Source of the DNA: CAVRQM01 sp963756975
Lineage (GTDB): Bacteria; Pseudomonadota; Alphaproteobacteria; Acetobacterales; Acetobacteraceae
DNA: 64,000 nucleotides
Assembly: GCA_963756975.1 (NCBI GenBank)
Contig: CAVWPS010000002.1
Coordinates: 496,001 to 560,000 of the forward strand
Reading direction: 5' to 3'
Shown here: piece after piece, positions 44,231-54,371 of the stretch
Position numbering within the stretch: position 1 is the stretch's first letter
Layout: every line of letters starts with the position of its first letter
Notes under the pieces: model-generated
Databases searched by the model: none
Told to the model about the DNA's origin: nothing
Seen by the model: only the letters and a program-made list of their open reading frames with translations
Position numbers and translations under genes: made by a program

Positions 44231-45118
44231 ATGACGCGGAGCGAGCGGTTGGCCGTCGGCAGCATCGGGATCGGCGCGGCCGTCCTGCTGCTGAAAGCCG
44301 CCGCCTACCTCGTGACCGGCAGTGCGGCCCTGTTCTCGGACGCCGCGGAAACGGTGGTCAACGTGGCCGCCGCCGGCATGGCGCTGGCCGCCCTGCATTT
44401 CGCAGCGCGCCCGGCCGACGCGAACCATCCGTACGGGCACGACAAGGCGGAGTTCTTCGCCGCCATCGTCGAGGGCGCGCTCATTCTGGTCGCCGCGTTC
44501 GTCATTCTACAACACGCCTGGGTCAGCTTCCGCGCGCCCGCGCCGATCCTGGCCCCGGTGCGCGGCCTCGCGCTGAACGCCGCCGCCACGGTGCTCAACC
44601 TCGGCTGGGCGCTATGGCTCGGCCGGCAGGCGGCCGTGTTGCGCTCGCCCGCCCTGGCCGCCGATTCGCGCCACCTGTTGACCGACGTCGTGACCTCGGT
44701 CGGGATCATCCTCGGCGTCGGCCTGGCGCTCGCCACCGGCCTGCCATGGCTCGACCCGGCGGTCGCGGCGGCGGCGGCGATCTACGTCCTCGTTTCGGGG
44801 CTGCTGGTCATCGGCCGCTCGGTCGGCGGCCTGATGGACGAGGCGCCGCCGCCCGAGACGATGGAGCGCATCCGCGCCGTGGTCGGCCGCAGTGCCGACG
44901 GCGCGATCGAGGCGCACGACCTCCGCACCCGCCACGCCGGCCGGCTCACGTATCTAGAGTTCCACCTCGTCGTGCCGGGCGACATGACGGTCGCGACGGC
45001 GCACGAGATTTGCGACCGGATCGAAGGCGCGTTGAAGATCGAGATGGCGGACGTGGTGACGACGATCCACCTGGAGCCGCCGCACAAGGCCAAGCACAGC
45101 GGCGTCGTGGTGGTATGA
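44231..45118 (+). CDS. Cation diffusion facilitator family metal efflux protein
   Basis: 295 residues with five or six membrane helices and a cytoplasmic C-terminal domain. Metal-site segments are ALFSDAAETVVN, PYGHDKAEFFAA and ADSRHLLTDVVTS, the D/H-containing motifs of CDF transporters exchanging Zn2+, Fe2+ or Mn2+ for protons. The tail has the ferredoxin-like domain ending IEMADVVTTIHLEPP. No His-rich loop is present, unlike the second CDF protein in this window. The ion is not predictable from the visible residues with confidence. It stands alone downstream of the gnd hairpins. Confidence 0.9.
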   Translation: MTRSERLAVGSIGIGAAVLLLKAAAYLVTGSAALFSDAAETVVNVAAAGMALAALHFAARPADANHPYGHDKAEFFAAIVEGALILVAAFVILQHAWVSFRAPAPILAPVRGLALNAAATVLNLGWALWLGRQAAVLRSPALAADSRHLLTDVVTSVGIILGVGLALATGLPWLDPAVAAAAAIYVLVSGLLVIGRSVGGLMDEAPPPETMERIRAVVGRSADGAIEAHDLRTRHAGRLTYLEFHLVVPGDMTVATAHEICDRIEGALKIEMADVVTTIHLEPPHKAKHSGVVVV

Positions 45119-45131
45119 CCCAGCCGACAGA

Positions 45132-45475
45132 TCATAGCGGAACTGACTGATACCCGCGTTCAGGCGGCGGAATGGTGGTCAGGTGAACCCCGGAACGAAC
45201 ACCATCTCGGGCAAGGTGATCCTGATCGGCTTGCTCTAGCACTTCGCGTATCAGCGCGATGCAGCTTAGGACCTCGGCAGGAGCATGTTCTAAACCGACA
45301 ACCCTGATCTCGTATGGCGGCATCACGGTGTTGATACCTTGCCAAATCATGGAGTTCGACAAACGCGTCCGGGCCCCACCCGTGCCACTCGGGCGCGCCG
45401 ATAGCATTCCGTAACGCGGCCAAAAAATCTAGCGGACTAGCCCATTTCGATCCGTCCAACTTGGTGATAGTCATG
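45132..45475 (-). pseudogene. Barstar-like protein, apparent frameshift, low GC
   Basis: Start ATG 45475: TITKLDGSKWASPLDFLAALRNAIGAPEWHGWGPDA. Removing one base of the AAA run at 45361-45363 restores LSNSMIWQGINTVMPPYEIRVVG, which closely fits the W-G-x-N-x-D-A-L-x-D...W pattern of barstar-family proteins. Joined length is about 114 residues. Barstar proteins inhibit barnase-like RNases, but no partner toxin is next to it, so it may be an orphan immunity protein. Base composition is visibly below its neighbours (roughly 55% GC by eye), suggesting acquisition. The homopolymer position argues for a sequencing indel. Confidence 0.6.
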
Positions 45476-45479
45476 CGCC

Positions 45480-46037
45480 CTATCGGTTCGCGCCGGGCAC
45501 CCACGCGACATCGCCACCCGGATTGAGCTTGCGGCCGAGCACGAACAGATGGTCGCTCATCCGGTTCAGCAGCTTCAGCACCGCCGGATTGACCGGCTCC
45601 GCATGGTTCAGCAGCACCGTCCGCCGCTCGGCCCGCCGGACGATGGTGCGGGCAAGGTGCGCGTGCGCCGCCGCCGGCGTGCCGCCGGGCAGGACGAAGC
45701 TGGTCAGCGCCGGCAGGGTCGCGTTCATCGCCGCCGTCTCCGCCTCGAGCCGCAGCGTCGGCGCGTCCGTCACCCGCAGCCGCTCGCCCGCGACGCCCGG
45801 CACGCACAGATCGGCCCCCACGTCGAACAGGTCGTTCTGCATGCGCGACACCATCGCGTCCGCCTCCGCGTCCCCCGCGATATGCAGCCTCAGCAACCCG
45901 AGCGCCGCGTTGGCCTCGTCGACCGCGCCATATGCCTCGACCCGGGCGTTGTCCTTCTCGACCCGCGAGCCGTCGCCGAGACTGGTCTGCCCCGCATCGC
46001 CGCCACGGGTGACGACCCGGTCGATCCGCACGGCCAT
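45480..46037 (-). CDS. Cob(I)alamin adenosyltransferase, PduO type
   Basis: 185 residues. The signature TRGGDAGQTSLGDGSRVEKDNARVEAYGAVDEANAALG at the N-terminus and RRAERRTVLLN...LNRMSDHLFVLGR at the C-terminus identify the trimeric PduO/MMAB enzyme, which transfers the adenosyl group of ATP to cob(I)alamin to make coenzyme B12. ATG 46037 overlaps the stop of the TonB-like gene (ATGA), so these are co-transcribed. It complements the B12-dependent metH in the window, although MetH itself uses methylcobalamin. TonB energises uptake of cobalamin in many bacteria, which makes the pairing suggestive. Confidence 0.93.
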   Translation of the reverse strand: MAVRIDRVVTRGGDAGQTSLGDGSRVEKDNARVEAYGAVDEANAALGLLRLHIAGDAEADAMVSRMQNDLFDVGADLCVPGVAGERLRVTDAPTLRLEAETAAMNATLPALTSFVLPGGTPAAAHAHLARTIVRRAERRTVLLNHAEPVNPAVLKLLNRMSDHLFVLGRKLNPGGDVAWVPGANR

Positions 46038-46621
46038 CAGCGCGACTCCAAAACGAAATCGACCGTCACGTCGATCGACGAGGCGACCGCCGCGCCGCCC
46101 CGCCGCGCCGGGACGAAGTGCCATTTGAGCAGCGCCGTCCGCGCCGCGTCGTCGAGGTCGTGAAAGCCTGAACCGTGCATGATCTGGAGATGGTCGACCC
46201 GGCCGTCGCTGTCCACCGCCATTCGCGACACGACCAGCCCTGATTCCCCGCGCGCCTGGGCCTCGCCGGGGTAATCGGGTGCCCGGTTGCCGGGATCGGC
46301 CCGCGCCTCGATCAGGGCCGGGTCGTTCCTCGCGAAATCGAGCCCGGCGCTGCCGCCCTTCGCGGCCCGCGCCGCCAGCGATCCGCCGGCACCACCGGCC
46401 GGCCCGGTCGCGGCCGCGCGGGCGGATGCGTCCACGGCGGCGTTGCGGCCGAACATCACCTCGATCGACGCCTCGGGCACCGGGTCGGGCGCCGGGTCGG
46501 CGAGCGACGGCGCCTGCTGCATCGCGAACAGGCTCAACCCGGCGATCAGTCCGGCATGCAGCAAGCCGGACGCCCGCAAAGCGAGCCTCGGCGCGATCCG
46601 GGCAATGGTCCTGTCGTCCAC
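46037..46621 (-). CDS. TonB-like energy transducer
   Basis: 194 residues. One N-terminal membrane helix (ASGLLHAGLIAGLSLFAM, about 17-35), an Ala/Pro/Gly-rich spacer and a C-terminal TonB domain: RAPDYPGEAQARGESGLVVSRMAVDSDGRVDHLQIMHGSG...LDDAARTALLKWHFVPA. This is the periplasm-spanning protein that passes proton-motive force to outer-membrane receptors. The spacer is shorter and less Pro/Lys-rich than classical TonB, so it may serve a specific receptor. It is coupled by ATGA to the cobalamin adenosyltransferase gene. No ExbB/ExbD or receptor is in view. Confidence 0.85.
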   Translation of the reverse strand: MDDRTIARIAPRLALRASGLLHAGLIAGLSLFAMQQAPSLADPAPDPVPEASIEVMFGRNAAVDASARAAATGPAGGAGGSLAARAAKGGSAGLDFARNDPALIEARADPGNRAPDYPGEAQARGESGLVVSRMAVDSDGRVDHLQIMHGSGFHDLDDAARTALLKWHFVPARRGGAAVASSIDVTVDFVLESR

Positions 46622-46645
46622 CCGCCGGAGTATTGGGGGTGGGCC

Positions 46646-47353
46646 TTACCCGGACGTTACGGTTTGACCCGCGCCGATCGCCCGGACGATGGCGCGCTTG
46701 ACCGCCTTGATCGCCTCGCCCGGGTAGCCGACAATCTGCCCGGCCAGGTCGGCCACCGCGCCGGACAGGTCGGTATCGTCCACCAGATGCGTGACGAGCC
46801 CGATCCGCGCCGCCTCGTCCGCCTCGATCCGCGCTCCGGTCAGCAGCAGCCGCGCCGCCTGCCCCGGCCCGACCAGCGACACCAGGGTCGCGACCGCCGC
46901 GTCGTCGTAGCCGCGGCCGAGCTGGATCGCCGGCAGCGCGAACCCGCTATCGACCGCCGCAACCCGCAAATCCGCCGCCATCGCCACCACCAGCCCGAGG
47001 CCGATGCACTCGCCCCGGATGCGTGCCACCACCGGCACGTCCAGCGCCCGGATCGAGGCGCAGATCTTGGCCACCCGCTCCTGCTGCGATGTATCGTCGT
47101 CGCCCTCGCCCTCGGCCGTCGTCGCCGGATCGGTCGCGAACGCCAGATGCCCGCCGCCGGTCAACACCACCAGCCGGACCGAGCCGTCGCCGCCCAGTCT
47201 TTCTATCCCGTGCTCGAGCGCATCCCACATTCCGCTATCGATCGCGTTGCGCCGGCTCGCGTTGTCGAACGTGATCAGGCCGACCCCGTCGAGCACCTCG
47301 ACCGTCACCCGCCCCTGTTCGTTACCGTCGCCCTCGTGATGCGCGCCAGCCAT
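46646..47353 (-). CDS. Enoyl-CoA hydratase/isomerase (crotonase) family protein
   Basis: About 235 residues from ATG 47353, which has GGAGG 7 bases upstream; an ATG 27 bases earlier is possible. Crotonase features: GLITFDNASRRNAIDSGMWDAL, VRLVVLTGGGHLAFATD (oxyanion-hole strand) and VVARIRGECIGLGLVVAMAADLRVAA. The usual catalytic Glu positions are not obvious: the second oxyanion segment is normal, but the GRGYD region replaces the G-x-x-P-E/D-x-G pattern, so the reaction is uncertain (hydratase, isomerase or hydrolase of an acyl-CoA). It stands alone with 24 bases to the TonB-like gene downstream. Confidence 0.85.
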   Translation of the reverse strand: MAGAHHEGDGNEQGRVTVEVLDGVGLITFDNASRRNAIDSGMWDALEHGIERLGGDGSVRLVVLTGGGHLAFATDPATTAEGEGDDDTSQQERVAKICASIRALDVPVVARIRGECIGLGLVVAMAADLRVAAVDSGFALPAIQLGRGYDDAAVATLVSLVGPGQAARLLLTGARIEADEAARIGLVTHLVDDTDLSGAVADLAGQIVGYPGEAIKAVKRAIVRAIGAGQTVTSG

Positions 47354-47391
47354 GTCTCGCCCTCCGTTCCCGCCCGCCATATGTCCTGTGC

Positions 47392-47997
47392 ATGACGCGC
47401 GCCGACCTCGCTTTGTTGCTTGCGATCGACGGCTCGGCCAGCGTCGATTACGACGAATTCGACTTCATCGCGCGCGCCACCGGCCGGGCGTTGCGCGGGC
47501 CCGAGGTCGCGGCGGCGCTGGTCGGCGAGGATCGGGTGACGCTGGCCGCCGTGCTGCTGTTCTCCGGCCCCGGCTCGCACGCGCTGGTGGTCGGCTGGAC
47601 CCGGCTCGACAGCGGCGCCGCGCTGTCCGACTTCAGCCAGTCGGTGATCGACATGACGCGCGCCGTCCGCCCCGGCACCACCGCCCTCGGCTCGGCCCTG
47701 CTGGCGGCCGAGGCGGCGTTCGCCAAGCTGCCGGGACGTGCGCTGCGCCGCGTGCTGGACGTCGCCGGCGACGGCCGCAGCAACGACGGACCGCGCCCGG
47801 CCCCGATCCGCGACCGTCTGATCGCCGGCGGCCTGACCATCAACGGGCTCTGCGTGCTGCACGAGGAGCCCGATCTGGTCGCGAGCTACACGCGCGAAGT
47901 GGTCGGCGGCCCCGGCTCGTTCGCGCTCGCCACACCCGACCTCGCCGGGTTCGAGGCGGCGATGGCGCGAAAGCTGGCGCGCGAGGCGACCGTTTAG
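47392..47997 (+). CDS. DUF1194 von Willebrand A-like protein
   Basis: 201 residues forming a single vWA domain with an intact metal site: LLLAIDGSASVDYDEF (D-G-S-A-S), TTALGSALLAAEAAF for the conserved Thr, and VLDVAGDGRSNDG for the D-G pair. DUF1194 proteins are usually exported, but no signal peptide is seen before MTRADLALLLAIDGS, and no upstream extension is supported. Either this copy is cytoplasmic or the true start is missed. Role unknown. It overlaps the DmeF gene tail to tail by 4 bases. Confidence 0.85.
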   Translation: MTRADLALLLAIDGSASVDYDEFDFIARATGRALRGPEVAAALVGEDRVTLAAVLLFSGPGSHALVVGWTRLDSGAALSDFSQSVIDMTRAVRPGTTALGSALLAAEAAFAKLPGRALRRVLDVAGDGRSNDGPRPAPIRDRLIAGGLTINGLCVLHEEPDLVASYTREVVGGPGSFALATPDLAGFEAAMARKLAREATV

Positions 47998-49223
47998 GCC
48001 GGGGTGACCTCGACCGTGACATGCGACAGGCTCGGGAACGCGCGGAGCCGGTCGTGATAGTCGTCGGCGCACCGGCCGCGCGCGCTCGTCACGCTCAGCA
48101 CCGCGCCGAGGTGGCCCGGGCCGAGCCGCCACAGGTGCAGATCGGTCAGCCGGTCGCCATCGGTCTCGATCGCGGCGCGAACCCTGGTCGCGAGGGCCGC
48201 GTCCGGGGTCATGTCGAGCAGGATGGCTCCGGTGTCGCGGATCAGGCCGTACGACCAGCTCGCGATCACGCACGCCCCGACGATGCCGGCCAGCGGGTCC
48301 ATCCACAACCAGCCGAACGCGCGGGCGAGCAGCAGGCCGACGATGACCAGGACGGACACGGCGGCGTCGGCGACCACATGGACCACGGCCGCGCGCATGT
48401 TGTTGTCGCGGTGCGCGGCCCCGGCCGCCGCATGCTCCTCGAACACGGTGCGGTAGACCTCGCCTGCCACCGTCAGCTCGGCGACGAAGGCGTGCGGCTC
48501 GGGGATGTCGGCCGTGCTCTCCAGCCAGCCGCCCCGGTCCTCCATCGCGAAACGCTGCCGCGTGCCGTCGGGCCGAATCGTCTCGACGGACGCCGGCGGG
48601 GTCGGCCCGGCTTCGGCATGCAACCGGAACACGGGCGGCTGGCCGGTCTCGAACACGCTGAGAACCATCGCGCCCCGCGCGGTGTCGATCCGGTGCGCTT
48701 CGTCGTGCCCATGGTCGTCGTCATGCCCATGCCCATGCCCGTGCCCGTGCCCGTGCCCGTGGGAATGCCCGTGGGAATGCCCGTGACCGCCCGCCAGCAG
48801 CCAGACCGAGGCGACGTTGACGGCGAGGCCGAGCACGGCGATCGGCAGCGCCTCGGCGAAGCGGATCGGCACCGGCGCCAGCAACCGGCCCACCGCCTCC
48901 CACCCGATCAGCAGCGCGATCATCAGCAGGATGATGGCGCTGCCGAACCCGGCGAGGTCACCGAGCTTGCCGGTTCCGAAGCTGAACCGCGGGTCGGTCG
49001 CGAGCCGGCGCGCGTAGACGTAGGCGAGCGCGGCCAGCAGCAAGGCGCCCGCATGGGTGCTCATATGCAGCCCGTCGGCGATCAGCGCGATCGACCCGAA
49101 CAGCCATCCGCCGATGATTTCGAGCAGCATCATCGCCGCGCACAGGACGATCACCCAGCGCGTGCGGCGCTCGGCGCTGGCGTGGTCGGGGCCGAGGAAC
49201 ACGTGGTCATGCGGCCGTGTCAT
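47994..49223 (-). CDS. dmeF: CDF family Co(II)/Ni(II) efflux transporter, DmeF type
   Basis: 409 residues, six membrane helices with metal residues in ALIADGLHMSTHAGA and VHVVADAAVSV, and a cytoplasmic C-terminal domain. Residues about 147-177 are an extreme His loop (HGHSHGHSHGHGH... ) between helices, a hallmark of DmeF/CzcD-type exporters, thought to buffer or select cobalt and nickel. An unusual insert of about 80 residues (GAMVLSVFETGQPPVFRLHAE...) between the His loop and the next helix is also typical of DmeF proteins. ATG overlaps the GNAT stop (ATGA). Confidence 0.9.
   Translation of the reverse strand: MTRPHDHVFLGPDHASAERRTRWVIVLCAAMMLLEIIGGWLFGSIALIADGLHMSTHAGALLLAALAYVYARRLATDPRFSFGTGKLGDLAGFGSAIILLMIALLIGWEAVGRLLAPVPIRFAEALPIAVLGLAVNVASVWLLAGGHGHSHGHSHGHGHGHGHGHGHDDDHGHDEAHRIDTARGAMVLSVFETGQPPVFRLHAEAGPTPPASVETIRPDGTRQRFAMEDRGGWLESTADIPEPHAFVAELTVAGEVYRTVFEEHAAAGAAHRDNNMRAAVVHVVADAAVSVLVIVGLLLARAFGWLWMDPLAGIVGACVIASWSYGLIRDTGAILLDMTPDAALATRVRAAIETDGDRLTDLHLWRLGPGHLGAVLSVTSARGRCADDYHDRLRAFPSLSHVTVEVTPA
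48693..48785. repeat. GC-rich hexamer repeat coding the His-rich loop of DmeF
   Basis: Units of CATGCC, CGTGCC and GGGAATGCCCGTG coding alternating Gly and His. Being near-perfect hexamers, they are prone to slip and would change only the number of Gly-His pairs. Confidence 0.85.
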
Positions 49224-49822
49224 GACCCGCTCCCCGGCAGATTGAGCCCGAGCCGGTTCGGCACGTCCCAAACCTCGTCCACAGCGCGGGTCACTTTGAA
49301 TCCCGCCGCCACATACGTCGGCAACGCGCGCCGGTGATCGGCGGTGCAGGTGTTCACCGTGATCGCGCGGGCACCGAACGCCCACGCCGTATCGACCGCA
49401 TCGCGCAGGAACGCGCGGCCCAGACCGCGCCCGATCGCGTGGCTCAGCAATCCGAAATAGCTGATGTTGACCGACGGCCACGCCGACCGGTCGAGTTCAT
49501 GGAAACCCGCCACCCGGCCGCCGGCGCGCAGGATGGTGATCCGCACCGAAGGCGATTTCAGCAGCGCGTCCAGATCGCGGTCCGACATCGTGCGCCGCAG
49601 CCACCAGCAGTAATCCGCACCCACCGTCTCGTACAGGGCGCGGTACTCGGCGATCGTGCAGTCGGCGCGATGCACGATCTCGACCGGCTCCGGCCATTCC
49701 GGTGCCGGATCGCGCGGCGGCGCGTCCATCCGCAGGAACGTCACGCGCACCGGGACGCGGGTCGTCGGCTCGGTCGAGTAGACCGCGCCGCTCGCCGCCA
49801 TGGTCCATCCGTGCATCGTCAT
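49220..49822 (-). CDS. GNAT family N-acetyltransferase
   Basis: 200 residues. The acetyltransferase core is at about 60-190: DCTIAEYRALYETVGADYCWWLRR, VRITILRAGGRVAGFHELDRS, the acetyl-CoA site ISYFGLLSHAIGRGLGRAFLRDAVD and TADHRRALPTYVAAGFKV. The GRGLGRAFL loop matches motif A. The target is unknown. It overlaps the dmeF start by 4 bases and is 23 bases downstream of rpoD on the same strand. A possible alternative start lies at ATG 49729 (MDAPPRD), since the first about 30 residues are not conserved in the family. Confidence 0.85.
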   Translation of the reverse strand: MTMHGWTMAASGAVYSTEPTTRVPVRVTFLRMDAPPRDPAPEWPEPVEIVHRADCTIAEYRALYETVGADYCWWLRRTMSDRDLDALLKSPSVRITILRAGGRVAGFHELDRSAWPSVNISYFGLLSHAIGRGLGRAFLRDAVDTAWAFGARAITVNTCTADHRRALPTYVAAGFKVTRAVDEVWDVPNRLGLNLPGSGS

Positions 49823-49845
49823 CGTGCCGCGCCCCGCAATAACGG

Positions 49846-51834
<1,989 letters not shown>

Positions 51835-51879
51835 GCTGTCGGTGGCTCCATAAAAGTAAAACGCGTTGGTCTCAGGCGA

Positions 51880-53691
51880 TCAGTGGGCGGCGTCGATCAG
51901 GTCGCCCGGATCGCCGGTCATCTCAGTCAGTTGGGCCTGCGCGTGTTTCAGTGCCACCAGCCGGCCGTGGTTCGCGTCGGTGAAATCGACCGCCAACGCC
52001 TCGCGGGCCGACGTAATCTCCAATTCCAGGCGGTCGGCGCGCGACAGGCCGACAAAGTGCCAAAAGACCGTCAGGGCCTCGACCCGTGTCGCCTCGGCAC
52101 CCGCGCCACGCGGCATGTGATCGGCGATCGAGTTGCGCACGATGTCGATATTCTCGCCGTGTCCAAGGCGCGCGAGGTGGTCCCGAAGGTGCGCGGGTTC
52201 AAGGTCCGGCGCGCCCGACAGCCAATCGAGCATCGCGGCGTGGATCGGGCGCAACAGGGGCGGCATTGCCAGATCGCCGATCGTTTCTTCCTCGTCATGC
52301 AGAATTTGGGGATGTTCCAGCAGTAACGACAGCAGCAACCGCGCCCGCGCCTCATCGCCGCCGGCCGGCGTCGGCGTGACCCGCGCCGGTGCGACGGCAC
52401 GCTTTCCCGGCGCTTTCCCGCTCGCGCCACGACGCCCCTCCTCCCATAGCCGTTCGAGGAACGCCGCCCGGTATTCGCGCGCCAGCGACGGATCGCCGAC
52501 CCGCTGCGCCACATCGAGCAGCCGCGCCCGCAGCGCCGCGCGCGCTTCCGGCGTCGGGGCCGTGCCGTCGCGCAGGCCCTCGAACAGCACGGTCGACAGC
52601 GGGCGCGCGCGGGCCGCGTCCAGCACCGCGCGCAACGCCGCCGGGCCACGGGTTCGCAGCAGGCTGTCCGGGTCCTCGCCGACCGGCAGCCGCGCGATCG
52701 CCAGCGTCCGCTCGGGCGACAGCAGCGGCAGCGCCATTTCGGTCGCCCGGCTCGCCGCCCGCCCGCCCGCGCTATCGGCGTCGAAGCACAGCACCGGGCA
52801 AGGCGACATCTGCCACAGCAGTTCGAGCTGCCCATCGGTCAGCGCGGTCCCGAGCGGGGCGACCGCGCCGGTGAACCCGGCCTGATGCAGCGCGATCACG
52901 TCCAGATAGCCCTCGGCCACGATCAGGTCCGACCCGCCGCGGACGCCCTCGCGCGCCTGGTCGATGCCGAACAGCACGCGGCGCTTCGCGAACAGCGGAG
53001 TCTCCGGCCCGTTCAGGTATTTCGGCTGCCCGTCGCCGAGCGTCCGGCCGCCGAAACTGATCGTTCGCCCGCGCGCATCCCGGATCGGAAAGATCAGGCG
53101 GTTGTAGAACAGCTCGCCCGCCGGCTTGCCGTCCTCGTCCTCCCGCACGACGCCGATGGCGATCAGCCGGTCGACCTCGATCCCCTGCTCGCGCATCTCG
53201 GCGATCAGCCCGCCCCGCCCCTCGCCGGACCAGCCGAGCCCCCAGATGCCGGCGGTGTCCGGCCGCACGCCCCGGCGCTCCAGATACTCGCGCGCGGCGC
53301 GACCCTCGGGCGCGTGCAGCCGGCGCTTGAACCCGTCCGCCACCAGCCCCGCGACCGCGTGCAGATCGTGCCGCCGCCGCTCCGCCTCCGCCGCCTCCGG
53401 GGTCGCGCGCGGCACTTCCAGCCCCGCCTCGGCGGCAAGCTGGGCCACCGCCTCCGGGAACGTGGCCCCCTGCGACTGCATGACGAAGCTGACCGCGTCG
53501 CCGTGCGCGCCGCAGCCGAAGCAGTGGAAATGGTCGTCGTAGACGTAGAAGCTCGCGGTCTTCTCGCCGTGAAAGGGGCAGCACCCCTTCATGTTCCGCC
53601 CCGACCGCGCGAGCTTCACCCGCCGCGCCACCACCGCCTGCAACGGCGTGCGGGCGCGCAGTTCGTCCAGGAACGAGGCATCTAACGCCAT
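51880..53691 (-). CDS. dnaG: DNA primase
   Basis: A 603-residue primase that makes RNA primers at the replication fork. The N-terminal zinc ribbon has Cys38, His41, Cys57 and Cys60 (CPFHGEKTASF...CFGC). The catalytic core includes FPIRDARGRTISFGGRTLGDGQPKYLNGPET, and the Toprim site has IVAEGYLDVIALHQAG and LCFDADSAGGRAA. A C-terminal helicase-interaction domain follows. Length and order are standard. It lies between yqeY and rpoD, the common alphaproteobacterial order. Confidence 0.97.
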   Translation of the reverse strand: MALDASFLDELRARTPLQAVVARRVKLARSGRNMKGCCPFHGEKTASFYVYDDHFHCFGCGAHGDAVSFVMQSQGATFPEAVAQLAAEAGLEVPRATPEAAEAERRRHDLHAVAGLVADGFKRRLHAPEGRAAREYLERRGVRPDTAGIWGLGWSGEGRGGLIAEMREQGIEVDRLIAIGVVREDEDGKPAGELFYNRLIFPIRDARGRTISFGGRTLGDGQPKYLNGPETPLFAKRRVLFGIDQAREGVRGGSDLIVAEGYLDVIALHQAGFTGAVAPLGTALTDGQLELLWQMSPCPVLCFDADSAGGRAASRATEMALPLLSPERTLAIARLPVGEDPDSLLRTRGPAALRAVLDAARARPLSTVLFEGLRDGTAPTPEARAALRARLLDVAQRVGDPSLAREYRAAFLERLWEEGRRGASGKAPGKRAVAPARVTPTPAGGDEARARLLLSLLLEHPQILHDEEETIGDLAMPPLLRPIHAAMLDWLSGAPDLEPAHLRDHLARLGHGENIDIVRNSIADHMPRGAGAEATRVEALTVFWHFVGLSRADRLELEITSAREALAVDFTDANHGRLVALKHAQAQLTEMTGDPGDLIDAAH

Positions 53692-53698
53692 TCAGGCA

Positions 53699-53779
53699 CC
53701 CTCACCCCGGCCCTCTCCCAGAAGCCGGGAGAGGGAGCAGGAAAATGCCCTCTCCCCCTGGGAGAGGGTTGGGTGAGGG
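53699..53779. repeat. Intergenic GC-rich palindromic repeat, copy 3
   Basis: CTCACCCCGGCCCTCTCCC with GGGAGAGGG, then CCCTCTCCC-CTGGGAGAGGG and GGGTGAGGG. It starts 7 bases before the dnaG ATG on its 5' side and ends 16 bases from the yqeY stop, so it separates two same-strand genes and could stop or stabilise the yqeY transcript. Confidence 0.85.
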
Positions 53780-53795
53780 TTGGTCGCCACAGACC

Positions 53796-54245
53796 TCAAC
53801 CCAAGGCGGCTTTGACCAACGGCCCGGCCGCCGCCATGTCCAGCGTCGCGGCGTGCTTGGCCCGAAGCTCCGCCATCACCCGCCCCATATCCTTGACCGT
53901 CGTCGCCCCGGTCGAAGCGACCGCATCGGCCACCGCCGCCCGCATCGCCGCCTCGTCCATCTGTTTCGGCAGGAAGCTCTCGATGACCGCGATTTCGGCC
54001 TGTTCCTTGTCGGCGAGGTCCGGCCGGTTGCCGGTGACGTACATCTCGGCACTCTCGCGCCGGCTTTTGACCATGCCGCGCAACATCGACACCACAGCCG
54101 CATCGTCGACCGGACCGGCCGGCCGCGCCGCGATGTCGGCGTCCTTCAGCTTCGCCGTGACCATCCGGATCGTCGAGACCCGGGCCGCGTCGCGCGCCAG
54201 CATCGCCGCCTTCAACTCGGCCGTGAAATTCTCGCGCAAATCCAT
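53796..54245 (-). CDS. GatB/YqeY domain-containing protein
   Basis: 149 residues starting at ATG 54245 (GGAGGAA 6 bases upstream): DLRENFTAELKAAMLARDAARVSTIRMVTAKLKDADIAA, RESAEMYVTGNRPDLADKEQAEIAVIESFLPKQM and GRVMAELRAKHAATLDMAAAGPLVKAAL. The family shares the tRNA-binding tail domain of GatB but lacks its kinase part, and may bind tRNA. Function in the cell is not settled. First of the yqeY-dnaG-rpoD block; it faces carA across 126 bases that must hold both promoters. Confidence 0.92.
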   Translation of the reverse strand: MDLRENFTAELKAAMLARDAARVSTIRMVTAKLKDADIAARPAGPVDDAAVVSMLRGMVKSRRESAEMYVTGNRPDLADKEQAEIAVIESFLPKQMDEAAMRAAVADAVASTGATTVKDMGRVMAELRAKHAATLDMAAAGPLVKAALG

Positions 54246-54371
54246 GTGCAGTTCCTCCATCGAACGATCGCCAACGTAGCGCATAGCGCGACCGCCCGCA
54301 TCCGGAGCTGATTTCCCACCCGACGAAGTTCGAGCTTGGCTCCGGAAATCTTTTCCCATACCGTTACCCCT

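Noticed and set aside
48693..48785. CRISPR-like short repeats
   Set aside because: They are in-frame Gly-His codons in dmeF without spacers.
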